A DNA stretch of 64,000 bases from Ziziphus jujuba (GCF_031755915.1 NC_083388.1:11544501-11608500); one strand, 5' to 3'. Positions 49,200 through 61,353 are shown, numbered from the stretch's first letter. The notes: generated by a model from the sequence alone, not told the origin. Made by a program: numbers and translations.

Positions 49200-50917
49200 G
49201 TGGGAACTTTATGAAAGTCTCAAATTTCCTTTGTATTAGGTGCACGTAACCATATCTTGCATAATCATCAATAGCTGAGACAAAATATTCATAACCTCCT
49301 TTTGCTTATACATTCATAGGACTACAAGCGTCTAAATACACTAGCTCAAGCAGTTCTTTGGCTCTTTAACCTTTTATCATAAAGATCTTTTAGTCATTTT
49401 ACCTTCTAATGAGGATTCACAAACTAGAAGAGTATCAACTTTAGCTCTCCTAAAGGACTAACTTTTATCAATCTTTCAATTCTGTCTGGATTTATATGAC
49501 ATAGCCTAAGATACCAAAGTATGTATCGTCATCATGAGAAATCTTTATTTTTTAATTTTGGTCGTTCGACATTGAACATTTCAGTAACAAACAGTGAGTT
49601 AGACTTTGGTCTTATTATATAAAGGCAGAATTCAAATTTCCATCACAAATGTATAAATCATTTTTAGAAATAATGATTGAATTACCTTTAAAAGAAACTT
49701 GAAATAATTGTTCAAACAACCTGGAAATAGAAATTAAATTCCTAAGAAAACTAGAAATAAAATAAGCATTATTCAGAACAAGAAATTTATTATTATTGAA
49801 ATGAAATCTAACTTCTTCCACTTTAGCAGACACTACTGTGTTATTACCCAATCTCATTATGAAGTCCCCATCAACAAACTCTTTGAAATGACTAAATATC
49901 TGCCAAGAAGATCATACTTGATAAGTTGCCCCTGAATCAACTATTTAGGGTGACAAATCATTTTCAACCAAAGAAGATTCTAAGGTATATAAATCAAATT
50001 TACCTTTCTTCTTTTGTTTGAGCTCCTCCAGATACTTTTTACAGTTTTTCTTCCAATGCCCATCTGCACCACAATGGAAACATTTCCCTTTTGGATTTTT
50101 GTTTTTTTTTCTTTAGTATTATTGTTGTTCTTATTCTTTCTGAACTTGCCTGCACCAATCAACTTACTTTTCCTCCAATTTGACTTCCTCTTATTATTTT
50201 TTTCTTTTTAGGAGAAGATCGAGCTTGAGCAATATTTGCGTCAGCATGTTTCTCTTTGGAATTGATTCAAAAGTTTGAAGCGTATTCAACAACTCATTCA
50301 TGTTGTAATTCAACTTATTCACAAAAAGTTGCTCTTAAGCTAGAGAAAACTTGGAGATAGAGTTTCGAAAACCATTTTCACTTGGGTGGCCTCGTCGATC
50401 ATCGCCCCATTGACTTCAACCTTGTTAATGTAGTTAATCATCTTAATCATTTGCTCTCGAATCAAAGTACCACTCTTCATCTTAGCATTCATTAATACCT
50501 TAACAACTTCATGGTGCTTTTGTTCAGAATTTGCCCAAACATGTTTTATAGAGACTCCATCATCTCATAAATAGTCTCCATCTTTTCATATTTAGTTCTC
50601 AGCATATCAGACATGTTTGCTAATCAGGCTTTGTTGTTAGCTTGAATCCAACAATCATATACATCTTGAACATTATGAGGTGCATTGGCAGCAAGTTTAG
50701 GAGGACATTCCTCCATGAGGGCAAACTTAAAGTTTTCAAAAAGTAGTACGATGTTCACGTTACTTTTCCACTCAACTAAATTAATGTCAGTCAATGTTTC
50801 ATTAGCAAGTATAGTGATTATTGGATTAAACATTTTGCTTAAATAAGTAAAGAAATATTCAAACATAAATATCATCGTATGAAAATTTGGTATAGTAAAC
50901 GTGATGCTAATGCACAA
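49200..50917 (-). pseudogene. Third Copia gag-pol remnant, truncated in integrase
   Basis: Read from the right: Gag (50624-50890: ITILANETLTDINLVEWKSN, then MEECPPKLAANAPHNVQDVY), more Gag with stops to about 50230, then a zinc knuckle CFHCGADGHWKKNC (about 50035-50090, intact CX2CX4HX4C). A protease site IVDSGAT follows at about 49940, then a GAG-pre-integrase region (49615-49857: MRLGNNTVVSAKVEEVRFHF; ISSFLRNLISISRLF). An integrase start (SAIDDYARYGYVHLI, about 49245-49290) comes next, after which the element ends. Reverse transcriptase, RNase H and the 3' LTR are missing. Upstream non-coding leader continues to 51967 and, past a Mutator-like insertion, from 62448 to 63082. Confidence 0.85.
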
Positions 50918-51967
50918 AAATTACATTAAAAAAATATAACCATTATTACCATGATTGTTCAACTTTCAAGTAGTGTGCCGCTATAGGGTCAGTCACATTA
51001 CTTTTACTGAGCAAAAACTTACTCAATTAATAAATGTCAATTCAAAATATCTCATACTTTTTATATTTATTAACTACCATTTCATTTAGTAAAAATATAA
51101 TTAACAAATTTAAATATATCTTTATAAGTGTAACCTACCGTTTTGGATTTGAAAAACTTAACTCAATAATGGCACCGTAGGGTTAGTCAATAATAAAATA
51201 CATTTTAGTATCCTATCATTAGGAAGACAACCTTACTATTAATCTAAATAATCACCCTACGTAGGGATGATGAAATCAAAGCATCTCAGGGCGTCATTTA
51301 ATTCGTTGTACTGATGGTCGAGACCAAAGGTCATATTGTCTATAACCCGCTTCTGCTCAATATTTTAAATTATGTATTTTATTGCTAATCTTAGTCATTA
51401 AATAAAATTTAATTACAATGAGTAAAGATGTTAATAAAATCTAATTCCATTAACAATTAAATAAAATACAATTATTTTCTTAAAAAATACTAAGTTTTAA
51501 GCTACTCATTTTTAAACTCTTTTAAGAAAATTAATTAAGAACCATGTTAACATTTTAATTTTAACTATTAAAAGAAAAACTTTACATGATAAACATATTA
51601 TTCTAAATAATATATGTATGCATGTTATAACATTAGTAGACACTTTCTATTCTATATGGCATATTATATGCATGTTATATCAAATAACAAATAATAATAA
51701 TATACAATTGAAATTTGGTCCAGTCTCCTTAGATATTTAAATTACAAACCACCTAAAATTAAAAATAAATAAATAAAAAGGATACTATGGACCAAAAACT
51801 TCTTCAAGCGACCAAGTTCTCTTCTCCTCAGGAGGTCCAATATTGGACCAAGGCCTGCTCCACAACAAATTGGTTAAGGGGGTAGATGAAGGACCTAAAA
51901 GAAATTCAAATGAGCCCTGAGCTCACTATTGACCAAAGCTTGGTCTATGTCCTGCCATCTGCTACCA
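50918..51967 (-). other. Leader of the third Copia element, left part
   Basis: Non-coding sequence between Gag and the Mutator-like insertion. The GTCATTTAATTCGTTGTACT and GGTCGAGACCAAAGGTC stretch at about 51290-51345 looks like the untranslated leader common in such Copia elements. Continuity with 62448 onward is shown by the 9-bp duplication at the insertion. Confidence 0.55.
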
Positions 51968-51976
51968 TAGAGAAAA

Positions 51977-52058
51977 GGGGAATTTGGCCCAATACCCCCA
52001 TAGGACCGAGCTTCATGAATTTTACCTCCTCAATTCATTTCTTTTTTGATCTACCCCT
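51977..52058 (+). repeat. Left terminal inverted repeat of the Mutator-like element
   Basis: 82 bp, partner at 62357-62438, 3 mismatches by eye. Weaker similarity continues for about 30 bp further inward. Confidence 0.92.
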
Positions 52059-52460
52059 CCAATCTTTTAAAATCCCAAAATACCCTTATGTGTTTTTTTT
52101 TTTTATATGTTTTTTTCTTTCCTTTCTTCGACTTTTCCCCTCCATCTCTTTATCCATAACCAGACCTTAGGAGCCCTCTGTTTCCTTTCATGAATCGGCC
52201 GGATTGTAAGCGTGGAGACTGCGCGTTTTGAAGGAGATGGTGAAAAGGCGACTCAAAGAGAAAACTGCAGGATTTTAGAGAGCCCTAGGAGCAGAAGCAG
52301 AAGCAACAGGTAGGCAACAGCTCTAATTTTGATTTTCTGTTAGTGGTGTTGGGAATTTTTTTTTTTTGGGAGAAATTGTGAAAGAGAAATTGTGAAAATT
52401 GTGTTCTGGTTTTGTTTTTTTTTAAATAACGGTGGTGGTAGGCATTTCTTGCTGAGAGAT

Positions 52461-52777
52461 ATGTATGATGATATGATGCTGGATGGAGTACAGCCAAGTA
52501 GGGATACATTCCATTCTGTCATCAGTTAGTGGAAAGGTGCTTTCATGTTTGTTATCATGGACTTTCATTCTTTCTGGAATTTTCCGTTTGGTTGATTTTG
52601 TTTTGTTGCAGGTGGATAAGCAAAATGCTCATTTCTTTGGTGTTACGATCAACGAGCAACAAGCCGAGTGTGGTATTATAGAAAGAGTTACTTCAAATGC
52701 ACAAAGCAAATTTAAGGTATGTATATTTCATATTTTTGCATTTAAATTGTTTATATACCATGTTTGATGACTATGAA

Positions 52778-52810
<33 letters not shown>

Positions 52811-53897
52811 CATTTTCTTTTGTGTTGCTGGTGTGACATTAAATTTATAATCTAATTGCTTTATTTTCCAGTTACTTTATTTTGAGCAAGATGTGAATGG
52901 AGGTTATGGTTTGGCCCTACAGGTACCATATCTTCTTTCCTATTGTGTCTCCAATCCATTTTCCATTTTATAGTGCATATGGTTTTTGCATTCTGAAAGC
53001 TGTCATGGTTGTTTAAAAAATTTGAAGCATAGATGGAGTCAACAGTGCCAATGATCATATACAATTGGTAGAAATGTTTTGTAATAATCTTGTCATGTTA
53101 AACTTTCTGCTGTTATATCCTTCAATTTCTAAGTACTATGCATCTCTAATTTATTTTCAAAGCATAAAATTGTGGCTGTGAAATTGTGATTTTGAATATC
53201 ACACATGGGTAGAACTTAAAATTAGTAACCTACCTGTGAATGTGACAATGATGCTCAACTTCTCTTTTCAAGTGAATGTCCTTACATTGTTTCAAGTGGT
53301 CAAGTGGTATTGGTGTGGCATTTCAATGTATTTCTGTTCAGTCCTCTGACCTCATTCCCAAGGGCTTTCTTACTTGCAATTTGACTACAATTCTTTAAAC
53401 AATTGACTTATATAATTGTACTATGATTTTATGTAGCATGCTTCCTTTTATTTTACTTTGGTTCAGCAAATCTTTACCTTTAGTCAATAATTTTGTCATA
53501 TGGAAATGCTTTTTTTCCCCCCACCCCTCATCAAGCCATCTAAATTTCAATATATATCATTGACACACAAAAATCATGACAGTCAATTGCCTATTTAATT
53601 AAAATTCATTTAGCAGAATCTCTTCCTATGCACATGTATTTGACATTAGTGTGGTCTCTTTACAGATGGATAATTGATCCTCCTCTGGAGGTCAATGTAC
53701 CATCAAAACGCACACCATGGCCTGATGCCCCTCCTGAACTCCCTACCAATGAAAATGTACTGTTGGGCATCCAAGAGCATGCTGTAAAGCATCCTACAAA
53801 GACCCGCACATCTAGATCAAAGAGACGAAGCAAGAGAAAGCATGACACAAGAACGGTGGACACACAGGTTGCTTCAAAGCATTCTGAACAAATTTGA
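52461..53897 (+). pseudogene. Probable captured host gene fragments in the Mutator-like element
   Basis: Several exon-like pieces lie on the forward strand. The first (52461-52526) reads MYDDMMLDGVQPSRDTFHSV, which resembles a pentatricopeptide-repeat helix pair, and stops at TAG 52527. The second, 52612-52716, is bordered by TTGCAG and GTATGT and reads VDKQNAHFFGVTINEQQAEC and onward. The third, 52872-52922, is bordered by TTCCAG and GTACCA and reads LLYFEQDVNGGYGLALQ. The fourth, from about 53668 to TGA 53897, follows TTTACAG and reads WIIDPPLEVNVPSKRTPWPD, then a basic SRSKRRSKRKH tail. The second and third join in phase, while the fourth needs another phase, so the pieces may be from different genes or be decayed. 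I do not recognise the donor of pieces two to four. A (TC)n run sits in the intron at 52780-52801. Confidence 0.5.
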
Positions 53898-54421
53898 AAA
53901 TCTTAGCACGAAGACGGCTAGAGATGCATGCTGCTGTGTGAATTTTAGGCATCATTCTTCAGCATCATAAAAAAATTTGAATTGCAAAGGCTTATTAGCA
54001 CAGAGGCAGATGGCCTAACCTGGTATATGTGAAAAGAATTCTTCACGTTGGGCCAGTTGATAACAGGCATTGGAGTTTGAATTTTCACTTAATTTTTCAC
54101 AAATTTTTTCTTTCTTTTATATATTTTTGTTTGGGATATCAGGATTCTGGTTCAGCATGAGGTATGCCAGCAAAGTCTTGCCGTGTCTGCTACCTTGTAG
54201 GACTTTGTATCCAATATGTTTCGAATCTTATACATAATCTTGGAACATAGGAATTATAGAGTTGTGTTCAGCTGGATTTTCGTAGAAAAAAAGATACCAA
54301 AATGTAATAAACAAAAAAGAAAAAAAAAAAAAAAAAGGAAACTTCCATATTTGTGAAAGGATCCAATTTCTTCCATATTTAGATTTTGTTTTTAGTTTTT
54401 GTACATGATTCTCTTTTCAAT

Positions 54422-56200
54422 AACTGTTCACCATCGGTAATTCCCGAGGAAATCGTCGGTAAACTACAAATACCCTCTGGAAAAATTACCGACAGTTTCG
54501 TCGGTAATTCCCGATGGTGTACAGTACGGCATATTTTGCCAATTTTTTGGACCCCACAAGGCCCCTAATGTGTGTTGAATGAAAAAACATGCAAAACATG
54601 GATTCTATAATTGTACTAAGGAGAGAAAATCATAAAATTTCATAAAAGTGTATAAAAGTTTGCAAAAAAATAAGTATACTGTTCACCCTCGGTAATTCCC
54701 GACGAAATCGTCGGGAAACTACGAATGCCCTCTGGAAAAATTACCGACCGTTTCGTCGGTAATTCCCGAGGGTGTACAGTGCGGCATATTTTGCCAATTT
54801 TTTGGACCCCACAAGGCCCCTAAGGTGTGTTGAATGAAAAAACATGCAAAACATGGATTCTATAATTGTACTAAGGAGAGAAAATCCCAAAATTTGATAA
54901 AAGTGTATCAAAGTTTGCAAAAAATAAGCTAACTGTTCACCCCCGGTAAATTACCGACGAAACTGTCGGGAAACTACAAATGCCCTCTGGAAAAATTACC
55001 GACAGTTTCGTCGGTAATTCCCAAGGGTGTACAGTACGTATTATTTTGCCAATTTTTTTTACCCCACAAGGCCCCTAAGGTGTGTTGAATGAAAAAGCAT
55101 GCAAAACATGGATTCTATAATTGTACTAAGGAGAGAAAATCAAAAAATTTCATAAAAGTGTATCAAAGTTTGCAAAAAATTGATGACTGTTCACCCTCGG
55201 GAAATTACCGACGAAACCGTCGGGAAACTACAAATGACCCCTGGAAAAATTACCGACAGTTTCGTCGGTAATTTCCCGAGGATGTACAGTACGTATTGTT
55301 TTGCCAATTTGTTTTACCCCACAAGGCCCCTAAGGTGTGTTGAATGAAAAAACATGCAAAACATGGATTCTATAATTGTACTAAGGAGAGAAAATCAAAA
55401 AGTTTCATAAAAGTGTATCAAAGTTTGCAAAAAATTGATGACTGTTAACCCTCGGGAAATTACCGACGAAACTGTCGGGAAACTACAAATGCCCCCTGGA
55501 AAAATTACAGACAGTTTCGTCGGTAATTTCCCGAGTATGTACAGTACGTATTGTTTTGCCAATTTTTTTTACTCCACAAGGCCCCTAAGGTGTGTTGAAT
55601 GAAAAAACATGCTAAACATGGATTCTATAATTGTACTAAGGAGATAAAATCAAAAAATTTCATAAAAGTGTATCAAAGTTTGCAAAAAATTGATGACTGT
55701 TCATCCTCGGGAAATTACCGACGAAACTGTCGGGAAACTACAAATGCCCTCTGGAAAAATTACCGACAGTTTCGTCGGTAATTTCCCGAGGGTGAACAGT
55801 CATCAATTTTTTGCAAACTTTGATACACTTTTATGAAATTTTTTGATTTTATCTCTTTAGTACAATTATAGAATCCATGTTTTGCATGTTTTTTCATTCA
55901 ACACACCTTAGGGGCCTTGTGGGGTAAAAAAAATTGGCAAAATAATACGTACTGTACACCCTCGGGAATTACCGAGGGTGAATAGTCATCAATTTTTTTG
56001 CAAAATTTGATATACTTTTATGAAATTTTGGGATTTTCTCTCCTTAGTACAATTTTAGAATCCCTATTTGCCATGTGTTTGCATTCAACACACATTATGG
56101 AACTTGTGGGGCCCAACAAATTGGTAAAACTTGATGGACTGTACACATTCGGAAATTACCGACGAAACCGTCGGTAATTTTTCCAGGGTTTATTTGTTGG
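54422..56200. repeat. 255-bp palindromic tandem array with long inverted arm
   Basis: Units start at about 54422, 54679, 54931, 55186, 55439 and 55695 (spacings 252-257). Each holds an internal inverted repeat: TTACCGACGAAACTGTCGG on one side and CCGACAGTTTCGTCGGTAA on the other, separated by a short loop. After about 55750 the orientation flips: 55750-55973 is the inverse of 55521-55748, and a second, more diverged inverse copy runs to about 56200. The open frames at 55089-55271 and 55599-55781 just follow the repeat. The array lies between the captured fragments and the 3' end of the Ulp1 gene, and the same ACCGACGAAACCGTCGGTAA word recurs at 56158-56178. Confidence 0.92.
55521..55973. repeat. 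Near-perfect long inverted repeat (hairpin)
   Basis: The left arm (about 55521-55748) and right arm (about 55750-55973) are inverse copies. Even copy-specific changes are shared: the left arm has GAGATAAAATC where other units have GAGAGAAAATC, and the right arm has the inverse GATTTTATCTC. The right arm was therefore formed from this very unit. A transcript across it could fold into a hairpin of over 200 bp. Confidence 0.85.
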
Positions 56201-56469
56201 TTATGAAAAAGCGTTTCTGTAATTACCAATGGTGAATTGGGAATTATCAATGCACCATCGATAATCATCTTTCCTTTAATTTTTACCACAACCGAGGTTT
56301 TTTTTTTATCTTTTATCTTTTTTCTTTTTTTTTCAACGGTTGTCATTAGTAAAGATAGGTTCAGCATATTAAGATAACATTAGTATAACATTAGTATAGA
56401 CCGTCATAACATTAAACATACGATCTATATTGAAAGTTTATTAAAGTACAAATCAACAGCATATTTTTT

Positions 56470-59400
56470 TCAAAAAAACATAATGTCTTGCGGACCAAAT
56501 GAAGGGTTCTCCTCACTACTCATGTACTCAATAAATTTCAGAGCGTAGACGCCACAATCACCCCTGCAGAATAGCATTAATGATTAGCATTAATGAAAAC
56601 CAACTACGTGTATTTTCACACGTAACCACAATAAAAAACAGCAGCAATACAAGTTGTTTGAAATGACAACACATTCATACCCATTATCTTGGCGGGGTGC
56701 ATCTTTGATCATGGTCATCGTGAATGGATCTAAAGTGGGAGACACGTCCGGATTCTTCCCGTAATATCCCCCATCCCTCAATAGGTAAGGCAGCATATAC
56801 GTAAGGCATTCCGCATTCTTCAACTCTCTATTCTGGACATATTTATTTCCCATATTTGGATCGTATAAATCAATATGCCGGGCCTTCAAGTCCACACATG
56901 CTGCCAACCAATGCGCGCCTCCATTGTTGACAGGGATGTACACCTGCAAATTAGAACATAACCTCATTATCCACAAAATGGGAAACTTAGTGAGAATTTT
57001 TTTCAATATATGTATGGACTTACATAATCACATATCAACCACGACACGCTAGGTTTGGGTGACCTCCCACGCACATAGTTACAAAGGGTCGCATCACATG
57101 AATATGTGCTACGAGATGCGCTCCATATGGGATAACGCCCTTTGATGGATGACTGCCAAATAATGAAATATATACAATATAAAATATCATCAATATAACA
57201 TTAAGCAACGCAGTAGCATCCCATCATCTTACCCAAAATAACACGTCTAATATGGCACAGGTGTTGGTGAACATCTTCTCATTATCAAACCGTCTTTTTC
57301 GTATGAAATACAAAATAGTGTCAATATGCTGCAAAACCACATTAAAGGAAATAAGTAACAAGTGCGAGGTGATAAATAAAACATCATTCCAAACATAGGA
57401 CCACAATGATTTTGCATGAACATAAAACATATAACTTACATCGGAATTCAACCATCCTTCATCGGTCAGTAGCTCAGCAAAAAATTCCTTTCCCACCGTC
57501 ATATAAGATGTACACACGGTTGCTTCCTTCGGTGCCACCCTATACCACTCATCGAACGCCCTCTCCTTTGATGCATCAATAGGTCGAGTAAGATTAAATT
57601 TGACCTTCTTTTTACACGGGTCGGTGTAAGGAGAGATGACGTGATGTGACTGGTAGTAAACTCGACCGAATCGGCTTGTATCACCAACGTTATGCTTCCG
57701 ATCTTCCACCTCAATCTCAGCTGATTGGTCATGATGTGGACTGTCAGCTGAAGCACCAACATCCCACCCGAAATGTAAAGGCCGATATGGCACCAAAGCC
57801 CAGGAATCCTCCACATAGGGTCCTCCAGGTACGATAGGCTCAACCGGTGTATTACAATCATCATCCTCCTTCCTACCATTGGAACCGTCTATGGGTGCAT
57901 CAAATTCTTCAGCTTGCTCTCCAACAGACGGTGCCACAGGCGATGATGGTCTAACCGAAGATGACGGTGAATGGCTATGCATATGATGCTCGGCCTGCAA
58001 AACACAATGATTATTTTTGCAGTTCCCAAACTCTAACAACAAATAATTGCTGAATTACAATATGTAATTTAATAATGCTGAAGCACTAAAGTAAAGAATA
58101 CTAAGTTGTCTAAATGATACCTGATGCTTTTGTTGGTCAATAACAGAACTAAGCATCTTCCTTAACGCTGCCATCTCTTTATTTAATTCATCAACTTTTG
58201 CCTCCAAGCAAGCAAGCTAATCAATATCAATATCCAAAACATAAGTCAACATATATTAGTACAACATATGAAATACAAATTTGCGTGCAAGTAACAATTG
58301 CATACCCTGAAATTAGAATCTGGAGGGCCACTAGAATGCTCCCCAGCTTTGGACGCATCTTTAGCTCTAACATCTTTAGCGCCAACTATTGGTGCTACAA
58401 TTGGAGGTGACGTGTAGCGAACTTCATGTATGTCAACTGCTATTGTTCGCTAGTAATCCATAGTCTTCTCCTCATCGGTAGCATCTAACATCCAGTGCAC
58501 AACATACTACATGCAATGAAGAAAGGAAAAAAAAATAAATTTGGAAACTGACTATGGTAATGTAACTTGAATGTAGTCGTACCATGTAGTCTAAACAAAA
58601 TTTGCCTTACATTGCTATTGGAGGAGAACCAATTATGGACAGCAAAATGGTTCGGTTGCCTTGGAGTATGCCATCCAAGGATCCTCGGACAACGGGTTTC
58701 CAACCGGTCGGCAAATTGGTTACCAAAATCAGGGATTGCTTCAAACCCCCACACCTACAAAATACAAATTATAGGTTATTAAATATAAATTTTAAGTAAA
58801 CGCTACATGTATTAAATATATTACCGTACCTGAAACACCAATGGAAAACCTTTTAGGTCATAATACTGTGATATATTCTTTACTGCACGTCCTCGTCCTC
58901 GTAGCTGGAATGCATTGTGGAATGAGTTGATCATCTCCTTGTAGCTCAGAATGCCCCAAGGGTAGGAATTAAATACGTCGAGATCAGCAACCAAATCAAT
59001 GAATTTTTTTTTTATTTGAACCTTCGGATCCATTCCGAGTACACCATGAACTAAGAAATATAGTAACGCAATTCTAACAGCATCCCAATCATCCACAAAA
59101 AGTGTATCCTTGAATAGTCGTTCCAGTTCGGGCGGTTTCAAGTCACTCCTGTCATCTAGCAACCTCGTGCGCAGCTCATTTCCTTTGGAAATTTGCAAAT
59201 CATACATCGAAGGGTACCTACAAAACTTTAACCCACTAATGAGTGCGAATTCCCACTTCGTAAACCGCACTGCAGATCCGTCGAAGTTAAACTCCAGTAC
59301 TTCTGGATTGTTGGACTCAACTTGTCTGCAAAGCAGGTGATGCACTAACTGACCAGAGAACAGGAGGTTCTTCATGTCAAGTAAGTGTCCAAAACATGTT

Positions 59401-60050
59401 TGTCTATACTTTTCGAGCTGCTCACTTGTGAGGACACTTGTAATTACTTTGTTCGCCCCTATTGGATTCCCGAATGAATGTGCCCTACCTTTATTTATAT
59501 CGGCATCCTGCAACATCCGTTCCTTTGGAGCATCGATGGGCTGCAATATGAATTACATAAATGGAACTGACATCAACGATTTAATCATACCCTATTTTTC
59601 CACCCTAACTTGATAATAATAATTTCCAACTAAATCTTAAGACATATGGGTTCACATTTTTGCACAAGTGGTAATTACCGATGAAACCATCGGTAATCAA
59701 CCTACAATGAACTAAAAAAAAAGCCCGATGGCCTATCGGCAATTACCGATGGCCATCGGGTGAAGTTTTTCTTCAGTTTTCACATTCATGAATAAATACT
59801 GTCACATGTCTTATCATTTACCGCACAAAACAACCTAAATGAATATAAAACTTACCGTATCAGATGGGGGAGAGGAAAGTGGAACGTGCCCTCGAAGTTT
59901 GGTGCTTTCCGTCTCAGATTTGGATTTCTTCCTAGTAGTACGTATACGCTTAGAGTCGGGTGCTGCTACTGTGCTACCACCGCGTCTCTTACTTTCCACC
60001 TTCTTAACTCCCTTCTTCGGTTGACGTCGCAAGTTCCTCTTTGGTGCCAT
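56470..60050 (-). CDS. DUF1985 - Ulp1 (C48) SUMO-protease-like protein of the Mutator-like element
   Basis: Ten exons on the reverse strand fit GT-AG borders and phases: 60050-59856, 59540-58830, 58754-58611, 58506-58306, 58216-58121, 57994-57440, 57328-57233, 57152-57024, 56943-56681 and 56563-56470. They give about 827 residues. Exon 1 starts MAPKRNLRRQPKKG and is strongly basic (nuclear signal likely). Residues about 90-300 are a DUF1985 domain (FGHLLDMKNLLFSGQLVHHL; FTKWEFALISGLKFCRYPS; FVDDWDAVRIALLYFLVHGV). Exon 5 is a short coiled coil (VDELNKEMAALRKML), and exon 6 is acidic, Pro/Ser-rich. The C-terminus is a Ulp1 cysteine protease: His720 (GGAHWLAACVDL), Asp737 (IDLYDPN), Gln794 (PRQDNG) and Cys800 (GDCGVYALKF, split between exons 9 and 10). 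Such domains cut SUMO from proteins. One in-frame TAG lies at 58450-58452. The ATG follows no clear TATA box. Confidence 0.8.
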
Positions 60051-60051
60051 T

Positions 60052-60369
60052 ATAAAGTACAACCTACAAATGTACATTGACAACATTAATAAACTTTTAT
60101 CTACCTTTAACAACATTGTCAACTATGTATACATACATGTATAAATATCCGCAATCCTCAATTTCATACGCTCTCTTCCTAAGGATATTGTGCATGCCAT
60201 AACATTTACTGAACATTTAATGTATAGCAGTGTGCATGCCATCTAAATATTTCTTTCTTCTTCTTCTTTAATTTTTTATTTTTTTCTTTTGTGGGGATAA
60301 AGTGTTTGCGTGTTTGCTTCTAGCTAACCATGTACCTAAAATTTTATGCATCGATCTTCTCTCTCTGTT

Positions 60370-60430
<61 letters not shown>

Positions 60431-60505
60431 CTATACCTTTAGAAAGTACTAACTCTGGAATTCTCAACTTCAATTCTAATTAATCATAAAGTATTTTTCT
60501 CTTTT
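60052..60505. other. Non-coding stretch upstream of the Ulp1-type gene
   Basis: Likely promoter region of the reverse-strand gene and the left border of the captured CCCH exon. It holds a CT-rich run at 60355-60406 followed by (TA)n to about 60430. No clear TATA box could be assigned to the gene start at 60050 apart from TA-rich sequence. Confidence 0.4.
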
Positions 60506-60510
60506 CTCCT

Positions 60511-60822
60511 GGTCAAGGGCCACCACCAGGAAATCCAAATCCGGGTTGGGGCGCACCAACAGGGAACCAAGGGAAATGGGGAAGCGAACGGAATCATAAT
60601 GCAGATAGATACTCAAATCAGAGGGATAGAGGATCTCACGGTGGGGATTCTGGTTATGGTGGGGGTAATAAACCTTGGAACAGGCAGTCATCGTTTGGTA
60701 ATGGAGGGGGAGGGGGAGGGGGAGGTTCTTCAAGGCCTCCGTTTAAGGGACAGAGAGTTTGCAAGTATCATGAGAGTGGTCATTGCAAGAAAGGTGCTTC
60801 TTGTGATTATATGCACACTTGA
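60511..60822 (+). pseudogene. Captured C-terminal CCCH zinc-finger exon (NERD/C3H44-like)
   Basis: A 103-codon frame with no start ends at TGA 60820-60822. It reads GQGPPPGNPNPGWGAPTGNQ, then a Gly/Arg/Asn-rich stretch with poly-Gly, then FKGQRVCKYHESGHCKKGAS and CDYMHT. The Cys-X7-Cys-X5-Cys-X3-His spacing is a CCCH finger at the very C-terminus. The Gly-rich lead-in plus terminal CCCH is what I recall for plant NERD / zinc finger CCCH 44 and 19 type proteins (GYF, SWIB, Plus-3 domains upstream), none of which are here. The last exon and some 3' untranslated sequence appear to have been copied into the Mutator-like element, on the strand opposite to the Ulp1 gene. Confidence 0.72.
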
Positions 60823-61001
60823 GAGGTTTTAGTTTTAACATATCCATAGCAATAGCATCAGCCTGCAGAGGAAGAGCACTTTGATACTATACAGTTTATT
60901 CCCCATTGGAGAGTTTTGACATGTATAAGCATTTTTTTCTTTTCTATTTATTTGTAGAACAAAGTGCAGTCTTCTAGTAGTCGGCGACCTCACTTCTTTT
61001 T

Positions 61002-61051
<50 letters not shown>

Positions 61052-61353
61052 ATATATATTATGGTAATTTAAGGGTTTCAGCATGTGTTGGAATTTGTGG
61101 AAAGGATGGGTATGTTGATGTTGCTGCTTGTAAGGGTCCTTTTGGTCTTAGTCAACAACCGTTAAAACATATTACCTTTATCTAGACAGGATGCTTTTAT
61201 GCTTTTTGGATCAAATAAACGCCATCCTAGTTTTCATACATATTTGTGACACAAAATTCATAATATATTTCATTATTTTGTATATGAATACAAGGAAAAA
61301 AAATCTAATAGGGAATTCTTGACGGTATTACATTCCTTTATGAATTACTATTA

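Noticed and set aside
54422..56200. CRISPR-like regular array
   Set aside because: Units are about 255 bp with no unique spacers, and the sequence is plant transposon DNA; it is a tandem repeat.
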